Source of the DNA: Micrasema longulum
Taxonomy: Eukaryota; Arthropoda; Insecta; Trichoptera; Brachycentridae
Length of the DNA stretch: 64,000 bases
Reading direction: 5' to 3'
NCBI GenBank assembly: GCA_022494885.1
Contig: JAGVSM010000444.1
Span: 1-64,000 of the forward strand
The position numbers were made by a program, and so were the translations under genes. The stretch's first letter is position 1. Each line of letters begins with the position of its first letter. This document shows positions 34,451 through 45,444 of the stretch, piece by piece. The notes beneath the pieces were generated by a model. That model was not told the origin of the DNA and made no database searches. It was given only the letters and a program-made list of their open reading frames with translations.

Positions 34451-34709
34451 TTATTTGTGATTGAGCTACAGATAGAGCTTGCACATATAAAATTATTATT
34501 CAAAATATTTTCATACGTTATTCACATAAAGTTTATTTTAATTAAGTGATTTTACACAAAACATATAATTAAAGTAATATCACATAAAAAATAGAAAAAA
34601 GGTTGATTTTTCATTGTATGAATCACTAAATTTGTGAAACGTTTAATAGATTAAAATGAAATAACCTTTTTTTAATTATACTACATTATCTTTGTTAAAT
34701 AACATAAAA

Positions 34710-35090
34710 AGGGCCAACAATTTTATTTATTTAGGTTCTCTCATCAGCGATGGTGGAGGTTGTAAAGGTGAAATGGCGATGTGTTGGTATAGCCAAAAGT
34801 TCTATGAGTCGTCTGGTGAAGATTTGGAAGAATCGCAGTATTACCCTTTACACTGGTGAAGGCCTTTTTTTTCTCAGTGGTCATGTACGGTGTGACACAG
34901 AAAATCTGAAAAAAAAAATCCATGCTTCCAAAAGGTGGTGTAGACTTCAAATTCTGCGGATTCCATGGACCACCAGACGTAGAATACATCTGTACTACAG
35001 GAACAAGACAAAAGAGAAAGACTTACATCCATGTGCGAGAAAAGAATCCTGCAGTTCATCGGACATATTTCCAGGGGAACTCTGATGGTT
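34710..35090 (+). pseudogene. BovB/RTE-like LINE, C-terminal region, part 1
   Basis: Reads FIYLGSLISDGGGCKGE, then MSRLVKIWKNRSITLYT, RWCRLQILRIPWTTRR and SVLQEQDKRK. These match FKYLGSxISxDGxxxxE, MxKLxKIWKDRSIxLxTK, EMWCWRRLLRIPWTARRTN and SILEEL. The YGCETW stretch is frameshifted. The ORF end is found again at 35815-36000, so this copy was split by later sequence. Confidence 0.8.
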
Positions 35091-35099
35091 TTATTTTTT

Positions 35100-35345
35100 T
35101 AAAGAACACAGTTATAGTTTTAAACAATACATACAGAATAACAACAAATAACAAGATTTTTTTTTCTTTTATTTTTGCACCACAACAGGCCAAGAGGCCC
35201 AATTACAGTGGAAAATTACATCGCAGAACACCCAGGCTTGAGAAAAAGCACGATAATTTTTTTTCGTGTTCTCACTGGGAATCGAACCTGGAACTGAGTA
35301 AGTCAAGTATAAAATGAAATTTTAGTTGTATTCCAAATAGAGCCT
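35100..35345 (-). repeat. tRNA-like SINE candidate
   Basis: On the minus strand, around 35270-35310, CAGTTCCAGGTTCGATTCCC contains a perfect box B-like GGTTCGATTCCC. Further along the minus strand is GGGCCTCTTGGCC. I found no second copy in the window, so the boundaries are approximate. Confidence 0.4.
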
Positions 35346-35375
35346 AAATTTTTTACTAGGCATGTCAAAACAGAA

Positions 35376-35564
35376 TGTGTGTGTGTGTGTGAGTGAGTGA
35401 AAGAAGGTGGGTGGGAGGGTGTGTATTTGTGTGTGTGCGAGTGAGAATTTCATAAAAAAAGATATAAGTGAGGATAATTACAGTTTAAGATTTAAATATA
35501 AAACAATTTTTAAAAAAAATGTATTTAAATGTACACATACATACATATACACACACACATCCGC

Positions 35565-35601
<37 letters not shown>

Positions 35602-35725
35602 CATACATACACATATATACATACATACATACACATATATACATACATATACAAACATGAACATGCATATATATATACATACCCATACACACATGAACAT
35701 ATACGCATACACAAATGAACATACC
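35376..35725. repeat. Simple-sequence region (TG)n, then TATA/CATA repeats
   Basis: GT/GTGAG repeats at 35376-35450 are followed, after a short spacer, by (TA)n and (CATA)n/(CACA)n at 35535-35725. The overlapping open frames on both strands are artefacts of this repeat. Confidence 0.85.
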
Positions 35726-35814
35726 TACTCGTTCATATATATAATTAATAATAAAAGAATGAAAACTAAAAAATAAAACGATTAAAAAATAGTAACTAAA
35801 AATTTTGCACTTTG

Positions 35815-36000
35815 ATAGTTTGGTGAAAACTGTACTCCTGGAAAGTGTCGAAGGTACAATGTCGCAAGGACGTCAACCGACAAGATGGAGCGGCTTGGTC
35901 ACAGAATTATCAGAATTATCACTGACGAATGCCTACAGAACAGAACCAGATCGTTCCAGATGGGGGGAGAAGGTCCTCGGACACGAGGCACGGATTTATT
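35815..36000 (+). pseudogene. BovB/RTE-like LINE, C-terminal region, part 2
   Basis: Reads LLESVEGTMSQGRQPTRWSG, LVTELSELSLTNAYRTEPDR, SRWGEKV. This is the VEGxRxRGRxPTRWSDQIxELTGLxLxxAxRxAEDRxxWRxIV end of RTE/BovB ORFs. It continues the copy at 34710-35090 after about 720 bp of SINE-like and simple-sequence DNA. Confidence 0.8.
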
Positions 36001-36530
36001 TTATTTTTATTTTACTAACATAAACGGTAAATCTGCCTATTACAAACATTTATAATACTAAAATATTTGGCTAAATATATATATATTTAAAAATAAAAAA
36101 AATCCCTTTTACCTAAGATTTATAAAAAAAAAAAACCTTTAAATAATACACCATATTCAGTAGAAAGTTTAAATAATAAAACATTCTACAGTAATACAAC
36201 AAGAAAATCATAAGTACTGTTCCATACAGCTTGGCATGGTGAACAAAAAACTGTATATATTGGGAAATGCATGAATAATTAAGTATAATTACCATTTACC
36301 ATCTTTGAAAAAGTTCAAAACGTTTGTTCTATAGGAACAGTACTCTACACTAAATATATCAGATACGTGGGAATAACTATTGCCGAGTTCATGAAGTCTA
36401 TTTAATACGGCATTACAAGTATACACTGTTCGTGAATTGTTGCTACAAAACGGTGGCACCTGTCTAGTCATTCTTAATTGAAGAAAGATATTTAAATGCG
36501 TTAATAACCAACTAGTTTTGGCCATACAGA
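36001..36530 (-). pseudogene. LINE E, C-terminus and 3' UTR
   Basis: Minus reading: LRMTRQVPPFCSNNSRTVYT, CNAVLNRLHELGNS, HVSDIFSVE, YRTNVLNFF. A TRQ..F....RT.......R....N...DIF....YR layout is a CR1/Jockey-like tail. The 3' UTR (36290 down to 36001) closely matches plus-strand 47885-48045, ending GGCAGATTTACCGTTTATG and AAAATAAAAATAAAATAAA. It abuts the RTE fragment, so it was probably inserted beside or into it. Confidence 0.65.
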
Positions 36531-36559
36531 ATGCCTTTTTAAGGGTTTGGTTAGGGTTC

Positions 36560-36640
36560 AGGGTTCAGGCTGTTTGTAATTAACTCTGAAGAAGGCACGT
36601 ATTTTGCCGAAACAAGTTGATGAATAAATTTAAAAAAGAA
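36560..36640 (+). repeat. Penelope-like terminal module, hammerhead-like
   Basis: TTTGTAATTAACT, CTGAAGA (36586-36592), hairpin GGCA/TGCC, then GAAAC (36609-36613) AAGTT. Homologous to 49631-49692 but the sequence expected to form stem I after the cleavage position no longer pairs, so this copy looks decayed. Confidence 0.5.
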
Positions 36641-37080
36641 AGTCATGTAAAAAAAATAAAAATATTTTCACCAATTGAATAATATTAATTTGAATTTAAT
36701 ATAGTCGGTGTCTCATTTACATAGGAAAAGCAATATTAACAGCTTTATTCAGGAAATCTGATTATAGCTGTTAATACATTTTGTTGTTCTTTTGCAGAAA
36801 ATTTGTATAATTCAACAACGTAAATTTGAAAGAAAGTTAATTAATTCCAAGTTTTATCCAATGTGGCAGATGTTAGGATTTGAAATTCGGTAGAAAATTT
36901 GAATAAACCTTGAACGATGGTAAAAAAATACCTTTCGTACAAATTGTAAGTTTAAAAAGATTTAAGGATAAAATATTTTTCTTTGATATCAACTGCCTAC
37001 TTTAGGTATAATACCTGAGTAGGCACTTTTGCGTATTTAAACTAATAATCCTAGAATTTTTAAAAAACATTTTAATTTCA
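36641..37080. other. No gene seen
   Basis: A/T-rich spacer. Confidence 0.45.
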
Positions 37081-37084
37081 AATG

Positions 37085-37590
37085 ATTTACCAGCAATGTT
37101 TTGAGTGTGTATAAATGTTTGTAGATAAGGACTCGATTCAACCCCCAAGTGAGCTGTTAATATAAACATATTATAACAAAGATGAAGAACATTTTAAGAT
37201 AACAGTATGTAAAAGTTTAGGCATCCACACTATTTAACATTCTGTCTTCATTTGAACCTCTACATTTCTTCAATTCTTTGATATGTTAAAGTTCGTAAAG
37301 TTAAAGAGCTGAAACCTTTATGTTGCGGGTGAGATTTACATGATTAAATTAATTCACCTACATACTAGACAACGCCTGAAAATGTTTTTTAATTTTTATA
37401 CTTCTTGAACCAGGTGGATTGATCAATAATGTATTGAGTTTTTCCAATTTTTTGTAGACAAGGACTGGATTCAACCCCTAGGGAGCTGTTAATATTATAT
37501 TTCCATATTACACTATAAATGGGGAAAATTTTAGAAAAGGGAACATAGAAGTCGAGACACTTACAGGGTTTGTGACCTTTTATAATTCAT
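37085..37590 (-). repeat. Family A repeat, tandem copy
   Basis: Two minus-oriented units in direct order: GATAAGGACTCGATTCAACC near 37124 and GACAAGGACTGGATTCAACC near 37446, a period of about 322 bp with an internal deletion. Between them lie AGAGCTGAAACCTTTATGTT and CTAGACAACGCCTGAAAATG. Confidence 0.75.
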
Positions 37591-37789
37591 TTATTTAATA
37601 TACTCATTTCGCGTCTAGATTACTGAAATGGAATATACGCAAATCTCCCAAAATATCAAATTAATTAACTTCAATATTTTTTCAATGCAGCAGCAAGGCT
37701 TATTACGGGAATAAAAAAATATTCTCACACCTCACAATATCTTCGAGATTTGCGCTAGTTAAAAAGTCCAGAGAGAATAAAATACAAGT

Positions 37790-37860
37790 TTTGCTGTACA
37801 GTTAGACGGTCAACTGTAAAACAGTCATCGCGGGTTCGATTCCCGCCAGTTGCAAGAAAA
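37790..37860 (+). repeat. tRNA-like sequence, probable SINE head
   Basis: TCGCGGGTTCGATTCCCGCC carries a perfect box B with a T-arm stem. The 5' half does not fold into convincing acceptor and D arms, and no matching 3' acceptor strand follows. I read it as a SINE head or tRNA-derived relic, not a tRNA gene. Confidence 0.4.
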
Positions 37861-38079
37861 AATCCAAGAAATGCTTTTAATTATTTGGTCTGGGTTTTGT
37901 AGTGTATATTTTATTACACCCTTCCATATCCTCTCTTTCCTACTTGCTGACAAGTTCCCAAATAAAAGTTAAGCGCGTTATTCCTTTTTAAAAAAAAGGA
38001 AAGTATACCAATTTGTTGAATGTTGCGGAGTATGTAGTAAAAAAGTAATCCAAATACATGTACAACTTTTTTTTTTGAT

Positions 38080-38165
38080 GTTTGGTTGTTGTTTATCAAA
38101 TCATAAAAGTTGGTTGTCAAATTATAAAAAAACATAAATGGTACATAAAAACAAAGTGATTTTAT
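38080..38165 (+). repeat. Penelope-like terminal repeat, 3' part
   Basis: GTTGGTTGTCAAATTATAAA then a TGGTACATAAAAACAAAGTG block and ATTTTATTTTATT. This equals the sequence just after the predicted hammerhead cleavage site at 49676-49740; the catalytic core itself is absent here. Confidence 0.6.
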
Positions 38166-40985
38166 TTTATTTTTATGTATTAAATACATATACAATTGTC
38201 TCCGCAACTCTTTACGTCTCATTTTCGATAGTACAGGTATATTCGGGAGCGAGAGAGACAATTTCGCGCGAGCAGCAAAGTTTAACGTACTTTCCCAGAC
38301 GCCAGTTAGAAGCCATCCGCTGAGAGCATAAGTAATCGGTTTTTTCATGTTTTTAGCAATAAGATTCACAATCTTATTACTTTTGACGTAATTTATAAAT
38401 AATTGTATCAATTACATATGAATGTTACATTTTTACGATTTAAAATCTTTAATTGATATGTTATGACTACACAGCACCGTAACGCGCGGATGTTTTCGGG
38501 ACAGTAAGGGACAGGTTAATACGGGAAGATACTGTTAAAAATTAAACTTTTTCTTAATTTGTTAACTGTGACTACAGCAGACGAACCTCTTATTGAAAAT
38601 AATATAATTAATTACTTCGTCTCTATTAAGATAAAGATATGTTTTATTAATATTTCAAAATCTTGTATTTTTATTTAAGAAAAGCATATTATCTGAATCT
38701 ACATACTCAAAGTTCAAACGAAAATTTCAATTCTCTTATCCGTCTAAGACCCAGAAGCCTTCAAACATCTTGTATGGAAGTTTCTCGCAAGAATAGAGGG
38801 CAAAATAGCTTGTGGACTATCTTCTTAGGGGCTGAATACCATACTGAATGGCTTTGGGAAAGTTTTGAATTTCAAAGGAGAGAGAAAGTGGTAATAGATT
38901 GTATTTCAATATTTTAAAGAACGCCAACAAAAAAAGGTTGATTTTGCGATATTGGTAAATATAAAACTTCCAAAAATACAATTTATTCCTGTTTTCTCAA
39001 AAGTTAAAAAAAATAAATTAGTTTTTATTTTTTAAATTATTCATTTTTTTTACTAAGAATCAACAATTGAAATAGTTTATTCTTCCAACCGCTGTTTTGT
39101 AATGTGTTAAAAAAAGTGCTTAGAGTATAAAATAGGTTGTCAACGAAATCATTTTGGCATGTTAAATTGCAACGAAATATGCATTCATGGCAGCTTTCAT
39201 AAATATTAAAACATTTCACAATAAAAAACAAAACAGAAACGCTAGAAAATATAAATTATTGTTTACGCCATGGTTAAGGCAGATACAAGTCAGTGACGAG
39301 TTGTGCGCCTTCAGGTCCATATACGATTCTTGTATTCAGAATATTAAAAAAAAATATCAATAGTTCAGATTGAAAAAATAAATTAATAAATGTTTGCCAT
39401 ACGTCCCTCTTCTGATAGTTATTGAAGCTAAATCAGTATTTAATTGGCAATTAATATAACTAAATTACACGTCCATGCGTGATTTTAAGTTTTAGTGAAC
39501 TTTAGTGAACGCCCGGAAAATGCATTTTCTAATTTTTCAGGCTAACAGTAAATTGAGTTAAGGCTAAATGGATTTCCAACGCCTTGCCAAGGTTGATAAC
39601 ACGTTTATTTTCATTTTCTGAACGGAAAAATTACGTGTCCGGAAAATTGATCTAGGGAACTATTATTTCTCATAGACCAAAAAATAAAATAAGTTTACAT
39701 AAAAATATAATTATCATCATATATTTATCCGCAACCAGTAGTGCAAAGGGCATTCCAATTTTTTAATGAAATTGGTTGAGCTGATAATTTATTTCGATGT
39801 ATTTTAGCCAGAAGGATCATATGTAAGTAGATACTAGGTAATTTTTTGGTTTGGCTATACTGTTTGGCCCGCGCGCTCTTCTCTTCGCCTTTTGAAAGAG
39901 TCATGTTACGCACGCTTTTTTTAATTGATAAAAGTATTTCGCTATTTTTGCCAAGAAAGTTATTATAACTTCGCTTTAACTCGCACAACGCAAACATTTC
40001 ATAATCAATCGCCGTTTATCATCATCCGCCGCCTCCAGACGAAATTTGTGTGCCGACAGCGTGAGCTGATTGCCGATAAAGAAGAGGACTCAACACAAGG
40101 TTAGTCAGTGTTATTTCATGTTGATTTTCTCTGGTCCAAGTACATTTCCCGTAAATTGTTGCCTGCATAATCCACTAGCTCACACTGTCAGTTTGGAGAA
40201 GTCAATCTTATTATTTCGCTTTCATAAATTTATTTTCAAAACGCAAAGGTGAATCTATTTACACGATTCACAACAAATATTGAGGAGAAACGTCACTATT
40301 TCCAAATCAATATTTCATGTCCACCTGGACCTCAGGACCTCAAGCATGGCAGGCAAATATGCCAATCATCAATTCAAAGTGGAGTTGAGAAGCAATTAAC
40401 GGTCTTATTTCTCATACAGAATTGTATTCTTCATCCAGACGTTTACTTCATTAGTCTTAAATATTCGTTCACTTAAACACATCTGTTAGAAGCTTGATGA
40501 AACACTTAGGCATAAAGCATTATTCAAATTATTGAAACGACAGCAGAGTGGTTTTTTTTTGTTTATTCAGAAAAACAACAGCAATACAAAAAAAATATAC
40601 CCAACATTATAAAAAAAACATAAAATAAAGCCAAATCAGTTTCCCACATAAATAGAATTATGAAAATAAAGTTCAGTTAGATATTAATTCATAGAAGTGC
40701 ATGTGTGCGAGTTTTTTTGGGTGAGGATGCGTGTGTAAAAAAGTGGAATTTGGTTATGGTAGGTATGTGAATATGTGTGTGTGAGTGTATATGGGTATGA
40801 GGGTGGGTTTATGGACAGGGTGAGTGTGTGTTTGACATGATTGAATAGAAACAACTTAAATTTTTAATGTAAAAAATATTTTTTTTATTAAGAAACATAA
40901 TTTTTTTGGTAAAATAGTTTTTTATTTTTTGTCTTAAAAGTGAGTTTAATGCAGTTAAATATGTCTATGTTATTGAAAAATACTA
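38166..40985. other. Unassigned; one possible coding relic and one GC-richer patch
   Basis: 38702-38890 (+) reads SSNENFNSLIRLRPRSLQTS, which faintly resembles the NESFNxxIWxxxPK block of Mutator-like transposases; support is thin. 39840-40110 is GC-richer and contains CACAAG|GTTAGT, a good 5' splice-site match, but I see no convincing exon. 40690-40840 is TG-rich. The remainder is A/T-rich. Confidence 0.3.
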
Positions 40986-40989
40986 TATA

Positions 40990-41450
40990 ATTACGCGCCA
41001 AGCGAATCAGAGGCGAGTTCTGTGCATAATTGGTGCAAAATGTAGGTACATGGAAAAGAGATAGATTTGTGTCACGGGTGCGGTAGACAGATACATTAAG
41101 GGCCTACTCAGAAACCAGAACCGGACTATCAAGACGTCCATGAAGAATATCATGTAAAATCCCTCTAATACCAAACGACGATCCTTGATACTAAGTATTT
41201 TAAGTTTATGACAAGAAGTTTTATAGTTAAGGTCCGTAAATCTGGATCTCCAATTGAAATGTCTCAAAAATGTTTTCTGAATAATTTCAAGCCTTATCTT
41301 GTGTATGGAATACTGAGGAGACCATACAGAGGAGGCATATTCAAGGAGACTGCGAACGTAAGCGAAATAAATCAATTTGATACTACCAATATCATTAAAA
41401 ACTTGGCAAGTGCGGATAACAAAACCTAAGTTTCTGTGTGCCCGGTTCAC
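40990..41450 (-). pseudogene. CR1/Jockey-like LINE, C-terminal fragment
   Basis: Minus reading: HRNLGFVIRTCQVFNDIGSI, KLIYFAYVRSLLEYASSVWS, PQYSIHKIRLEIIQKTFLRH and NYKTSCHKLKILSIKDRR, i.e. the thumb-adjacent YxxxVRSLLEYASxVWSP and RLExIQKxFLR blocks. After a frameshift the tail reads VYRTRDTNLSLFHVPTFCTN. Same family as the opposite-strand copy next to it. Confidence 0.8.
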
Positions 41451-41630
41451 TATATTTTCGTTTAAATGAGAATTTCTAAAAACATCCTTAAATTTCGCGG
41501 CCGGCTAAGAGCTGCCATTGCAATATCTAGCGGCTCAGAAAAGGTTATCAGTTTTCATACTCAAATGGATTATACTGTTTGTACCTTTATATTTTGCATT
41601 TGAATTCATTATCATAACATTACTGAGTCA

Positions 41631-42037
41631 ATGTTTAATATTTCTAGTCTACAAAAACGTAGAACTAATATTGACTCCATATATATGTTCGGCATACTAA
41701 ATGGTATAATCGATGTTCCATCATTACTGGGACAAGTAAAATTCAATATTCCGACTCGTAGATTGAGAAACAATGAGGTACTGTTCATCGATCAGCATAG
41801 AACAAACTATGTCCTAAATTCTCCAATGACCCGCCTTTGTCGTATTGTTAACTCAAGACAGGATCTGGACTTTTTTGGTTTAAGTTTACAACGATTTAAA
41901 CGAGCACTAAATAAATAGTCCAGATCTTGTCTCGATGTCCCTTATGTTTGTCAATGCTTCTTTTTTTTTCTTTAAAAGTTTTAAGCTACTCTTTCATTGT
42001 AATATTTAAAACTTATAAATAAATAAATAAATAAATT
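41631..42037 (+). pseudogene. CR1/Jockey-like LINE, C-terminus with TAAA tail
   Basis: Open frame to the stop at 41918: SLQKRRTNIDSIYMFGILNG, RRLRNNEVLFIDQHRTNYVL, NSPMTRLCRIVNSRQDLDFF, GLSLQRFKRALNK. This is the best-preserved tail of the family seen at 17690, 45835 and 61225. The 3' UTR ends in AAATAAATAAATAAATAAA at about 42035. Severely 5'-truncated. Confidence 0.85.
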
Positions 42038-42324
42038 ACAAAATCCTCAAATCCGTGTAACTGGTACCCGTCGCAGATCTCCCTTTTGCAAGTTCTAGAA
42101 CCTTCTGTCACATGCAACTGCCTTTTTTCAGGCTCGACATTTGTTTTAATTCACGAGGTCATCTTCAAAAATGGTGACGTTCACTTTTGTTTAATTTGAG
42201 TCAATGTGACTTTTAGGTTCTAAAAGTTCTACATTGAAAAAAAAACAGTGAAGGACTGAACCAAATTTAAATGTAGCAATTGAAAAACATTTCATTTTAA
42301 TGCAAATAGAAGTGATATTATGAA

Positions 42325-42493
42325 TATGGTTGTAGTCCTGTGGCTTGTGTCTCAGGTTCACAAATCAAAGGTCCATGGTTTGAATCCCGCTCTATTCCAC
42401 TGGATTCCCATTTTATTTATATCTCGTTGAAATTGGCACTCAAAATGAAATATTTGGGTAAATTACAAGAACGCAAATGTTTTTGTGTTTTTT
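42325..42493 (+). repeat. tRNA-derived SINE
   Basis: Head GTAGTCCTGTGGCTTGTGTC (box A region), CATGGTTTGAATCCCGCTC (box B GGTTTGAATCCC), body TCTCGTTGAAATTGGCACTC and GGGTAAATTACAAGAACGCA, T-rich end. Confidence 0.8.
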
Positions 42494-43017
42494 CCTTACG
42501 GTTTTTGTGTAAATACATCGTATTTTATAATAAAGATACGTACCTGTATCGAATATAAAAACATGCTTTGAACTTATTAATACTATTTCTGAACTCATTT
42601 GATATTAAGTTTGTGAGGATTTGCAATCAGGGTTATAAAGCGATCCTTTGTGGGGCGGATGAAATACTTAGAAGGAACTACTCTCATTGACTTTAGCAAG
42701 TCAAATACACGTTCTGAATGCGCCGTGAACCTAAGAAGGTCCTTCTCACAGACAAACATAGCCAAGAACAATCAATGTATTCTCTGAAGCAATTTGATTA
42801 AGATTTCTCAGTCATTGTTCTCGAATTCACGTGGCTTAACGTAAGTTTGACCTAGGCTTGAACTATGAGATGTAAAATGAGATGATATTAAAATATAAGT
42901 TTGAATGCAGAAATGAAAAACGTATTAAAGAAGAAAATTTATTTATTTATTAAACGTACAATACAGCACTACTCTCAATTGAATTTTCCATAGATTGTTT
43001 CATTAAGTTTATGTTAT
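42494..43017. other. No gene seen
   Basis: A/T-rich spacer without recognised features. Confidence 0.45.
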
Positions 43018-43390
43018 AAATGAAAGACGATTGATACTTTAATCCACAAATTCGGAATATCCAGTGACCGGTTTCATCACTTTTGCGACATCTTTAAGAC
43101 TGATATCTTTATTAAGGAGTTCAATATATTTATACAAAACAGAGGTGAAAATACCTAATTTAAAATAAGATGAAAATGAATGAAATAAAGTTATTTTTAT
43201 ATTGTGGATCATTATCAATTTTATTTTTTCAGGTTAACTAATGAGTTGATATAATGTTATTTTAATGAATTTAGGTATTTTATTGTACACATTATTTTAT
43301 TTTTACAGTCTTGAAGATGTCGCAAAAGCGATGAAACTGGTCTGGATATTCAAAATTTCTGGATTAAAGTATCACTTGTCTTTTATTTGT
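43018..43390. repeat. Inverted pair of Penelope-like terminal modules
   Basis: 43020-43102 is closely similar to the reverse complement of 43306-43387: both read CAGTCTT(G/A)AAGATGTCGC, AAAAG(C/T)GATGAAAC, then TGGATATTC-like and GGATTAAAGTATCA-like blocks. About 200 bp of A/T-rich DNA separates the arms. A decayed third copy is at 15880-15990. Terminal repeats in this arrangement are known for Penelope-like elements. Confidence 0.55.
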
Positions 43391-43456
43391 ATAATAAATT
43401 ACAATGAACTTCGATCAAGAATTTTCACTTACAAACTTAAATGTTTAATTAAGTGT

Positions 43457-43900
43457 CTACAAAAACATGAAAAAAAAGCACAATAGATTATTATTAAGGT
43501 CCCTATAAACGATGGTAAGTAAAGACAAATAAGTCACTAATACACATTGTGATACATAATTAGAGAGGAAGAGTCTAAAACTGGTAATCCTAGGATGGAA
43601 AATATCCACCTCTCTCGTTAGGCTGTTCAAAAGACCAATCATTATCCTCACAGGCATCAACATCGGTAAATTTGTTTTGCATTCTGGAAGAACAAATTAT
43701 CTGTGTTGCCTAGCTCTTTAATAGTTGCTCGGTACATAAATTTTAAGCACTCCCAAAATGTTGGGATTTTAAATTAACCCGTTCAGAAGTTTAAAGGCCA
43801 TCACAAGCATGACATGCTTTTTCTGGCCCGCAAACTTGTGATGCCGAGCATACCTAAAAGGAACAATCATAGGTATTGCAATGGGTAGCATCCATAATCT
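43457..43900 (-). pseudogene. CR1-like LINE, C-terminal region
   Basis: Minus reading (two shifts): RYARHHKFAGQKKHVMLVMA, FKLLNGLI, LKIYVPSNY, RARQHR, VLPECKTNLPMLMPVRIMIG, LLNSLTREVDIFHPRITSFR. It lines up over its length with 2660-2910 and extends that family upstream to the MAFKLLNGL block. Confidence 0.7.
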
Positions 43901-43904
43901 TTCA

Positions 43905-43955
43905 TTTAAGTCTTCGAATTTACAGGGTTTATGACTTGTCATTGGCTGTTGTTTT
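43905..43955 (-). repeat. Family A scrap
   Basis: GTCTTCGAATTTACAGGGTT then TATGACTTGTCATTGGCTG, the most conserved family A core, directly after the LINE fragment. Confidence 0.6.
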
Positions 43956-44109
43956 TAATACACCAACCCCCTCGATTCTTCATAGCATAATGTAGATATT
44001 AAGTATTGTTTTATTTCTTTGAGAAAATATTTTTTTGTATTTTGTATGTAAATACACGAGATAAAAATGACGATAAAATCAATAAAACAAAATACAAAAA
44101 AATTTAAGT

Positions 44110-44690
44110 GGTTGATGAATACATATATCAAGGACACAAAGTCAAACTTGGTAAAGATAACCAGATAGCGGAGTTACCGAGAAAAATAAGGCTAGATTGG
44201 GCTGCTTTCAGCAAACTAAAATATTTAAAAAAAAAATAAGTCCCTTCAAAGACAAGTATATGCCTGTGTGACAATAAACAGACTAGAATCAATGTTTGTA
44301 ACACAAAAAAAGTAGCCAGAAATTAAAATGCACGCAACGATTCATGGAAAGACAAATGCTTGGTGTATGTCTAAAAGACAGAGTAAGAAATAAAGAAATA
44401 AGGCGCTGAACCAGAGTCGTGGATATCATGGATCGTACAGCGAAATTGAAATGGCAGTGGGCGGGACACTTGGCTAGACAAAATGATGGCAGGTGGACAC
44501 CCAGAATAATAAAGTGGAAACCATGGGTAAACAAATGAAGTGTTGAAAGGCCACAGAAAAGATGGGTCGACGACATTTTCTCTATTGCCGGTAAAACGTA
44601 AATGATGAAATCGGGTGATAGGAAGGAATGGAGACGTTTGGAAGAGGTTTTTATCTAGCAGTGGAGAGAACAAGGCTGAAGAATAAGAAA
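44110..44690 (+). pseudogene. RTE-like LINE, C-terminal third
   Basis: Reading across several frameshifts: EYIYQGHKVKLGKDNQIAEL, RKIRLDWAAFSKLKYL, MERQMLGVCLKDRVRNKEIR, RRxTRVVDIMDRTAKLKWQW, AGHLARQNDGRWTPRIIKWK, RPQKRWVDDIF, GDRKEWRRLEEVFIQQWREQ. This is the well-known RTE C-terminal series (GWAAFGKL, MERSMLGVSLRDRIRNEEIR, KWQWAGHIARQDDxRW, GRPxxRWxDDI, QDRxxWxxLEEAYIQQW). All blocks are present in order but on shifting frames. Confidence 0.85.
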
Positions 44691-44794
44691 CGGACGTTAG
44701 AGCATTTGGAATACCAGCCCTGATTTGTATATTTTGTAAAATAGTAAGAATTAATTGGATACTCTCTAATGTTCTTATGTAAATATTTTTTTTT

Positions 44795-44910
44795 TTTTTT
44801 TTAAATACCGAAATAGATAGAAATAGTACAGAAGTTATGTTTACCGTCTCGGTACGTACAGATGAAGAAAGCCTGTATAATCGCGGCCCAGGTGTTGGTT
44901 TGCCTACAGG
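44795..44910 (+). repeat. Repeat D
   Basis: A T18 run, then TTTACCGTCTCGGTACGTAC, AGATGAAGAAAGCC, TATAATCGCGGCCCAG. Matches 48680-48750 and the minus strand of 540-620. Confidence 0.5.
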
Positions 44911-45234
44911 CATAAAATCGATATAACTTTGGCTGGAAAATGTCTAATATCCGATTAAGGCTCTACCATATAAGAGGGTCCTATCCTCTAAAGGTCAAGT
45001 GTATTCTTTCGTACGTGGTAAGGACATGTAATATTCATCCGAAAACAGGATGGAAATTGCACAGTAAGCTTCCTTATAAGCCTCCGATTTCGTTAAACGA
45101 ATAAAGGTGAGGTTTTATGTGGCTAAAAAGCCATATTTTAAAGTGTTCCGAAACGTTTTTCTATTATCCACTCAGCAAAACGATATAATGATATGACTTT
45201 TTTAGTGGATTTCTAAAAACGAAAATGGCAATAA

Positions 45235-45440
45235 GATATATATATATATATCGACCGTGGAAAGGAAAAAAAATATCATGTAGTCAATATTACACAAGAT
45301 CTATTTAAACATTTTTATAAACAAAAAAATCTCATACCTAATTACTTATTTGTTGTAATTTTTTTGTGTTCTGTTCTTTATTTGAAAAAAAAACGGATGT
45401 AATCCATTTTAACAAAATCAAATAAAAATATTTTGAGTTT
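45235..45440. other. No gene seen
   Basis: A short (TA)n run at 45237-45251, then A/T-rich sequence up to the family A copy. Confidence 0.45.
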
Positions 45441-45444
45441 GTAA

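Noticed and set aside
35407..35776. Several overlapping open frames on both strands with Tyr/His/Thr repeats
   Set aside because: They translate TG, TA and CATA simple repeats and appear in nearly every frame, so they are not genes.
37796..37856. tRNA gene
   Set aside because: Only the T-arm region folds well; the acceptor strands do not pair.
37914..38411. 165-codon minus-strand frame
   Set aside because: It runs through a Penelope-like terminal repeat and A/T-rich DNA; the composition follows the base content and no domain is recognisable.
39725..39997. 90-codon minus-strand frame rich in Lys and Ser
   Set aside because: Compared with LINE tails because of its NWNALC block, but the surrounding blocks do not match.
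44371..44913. 180-codon minus-strand frame
   Set aside because: It is antisense to the frameshifted RTE reading and crosses a poly(T) run; no independent support.
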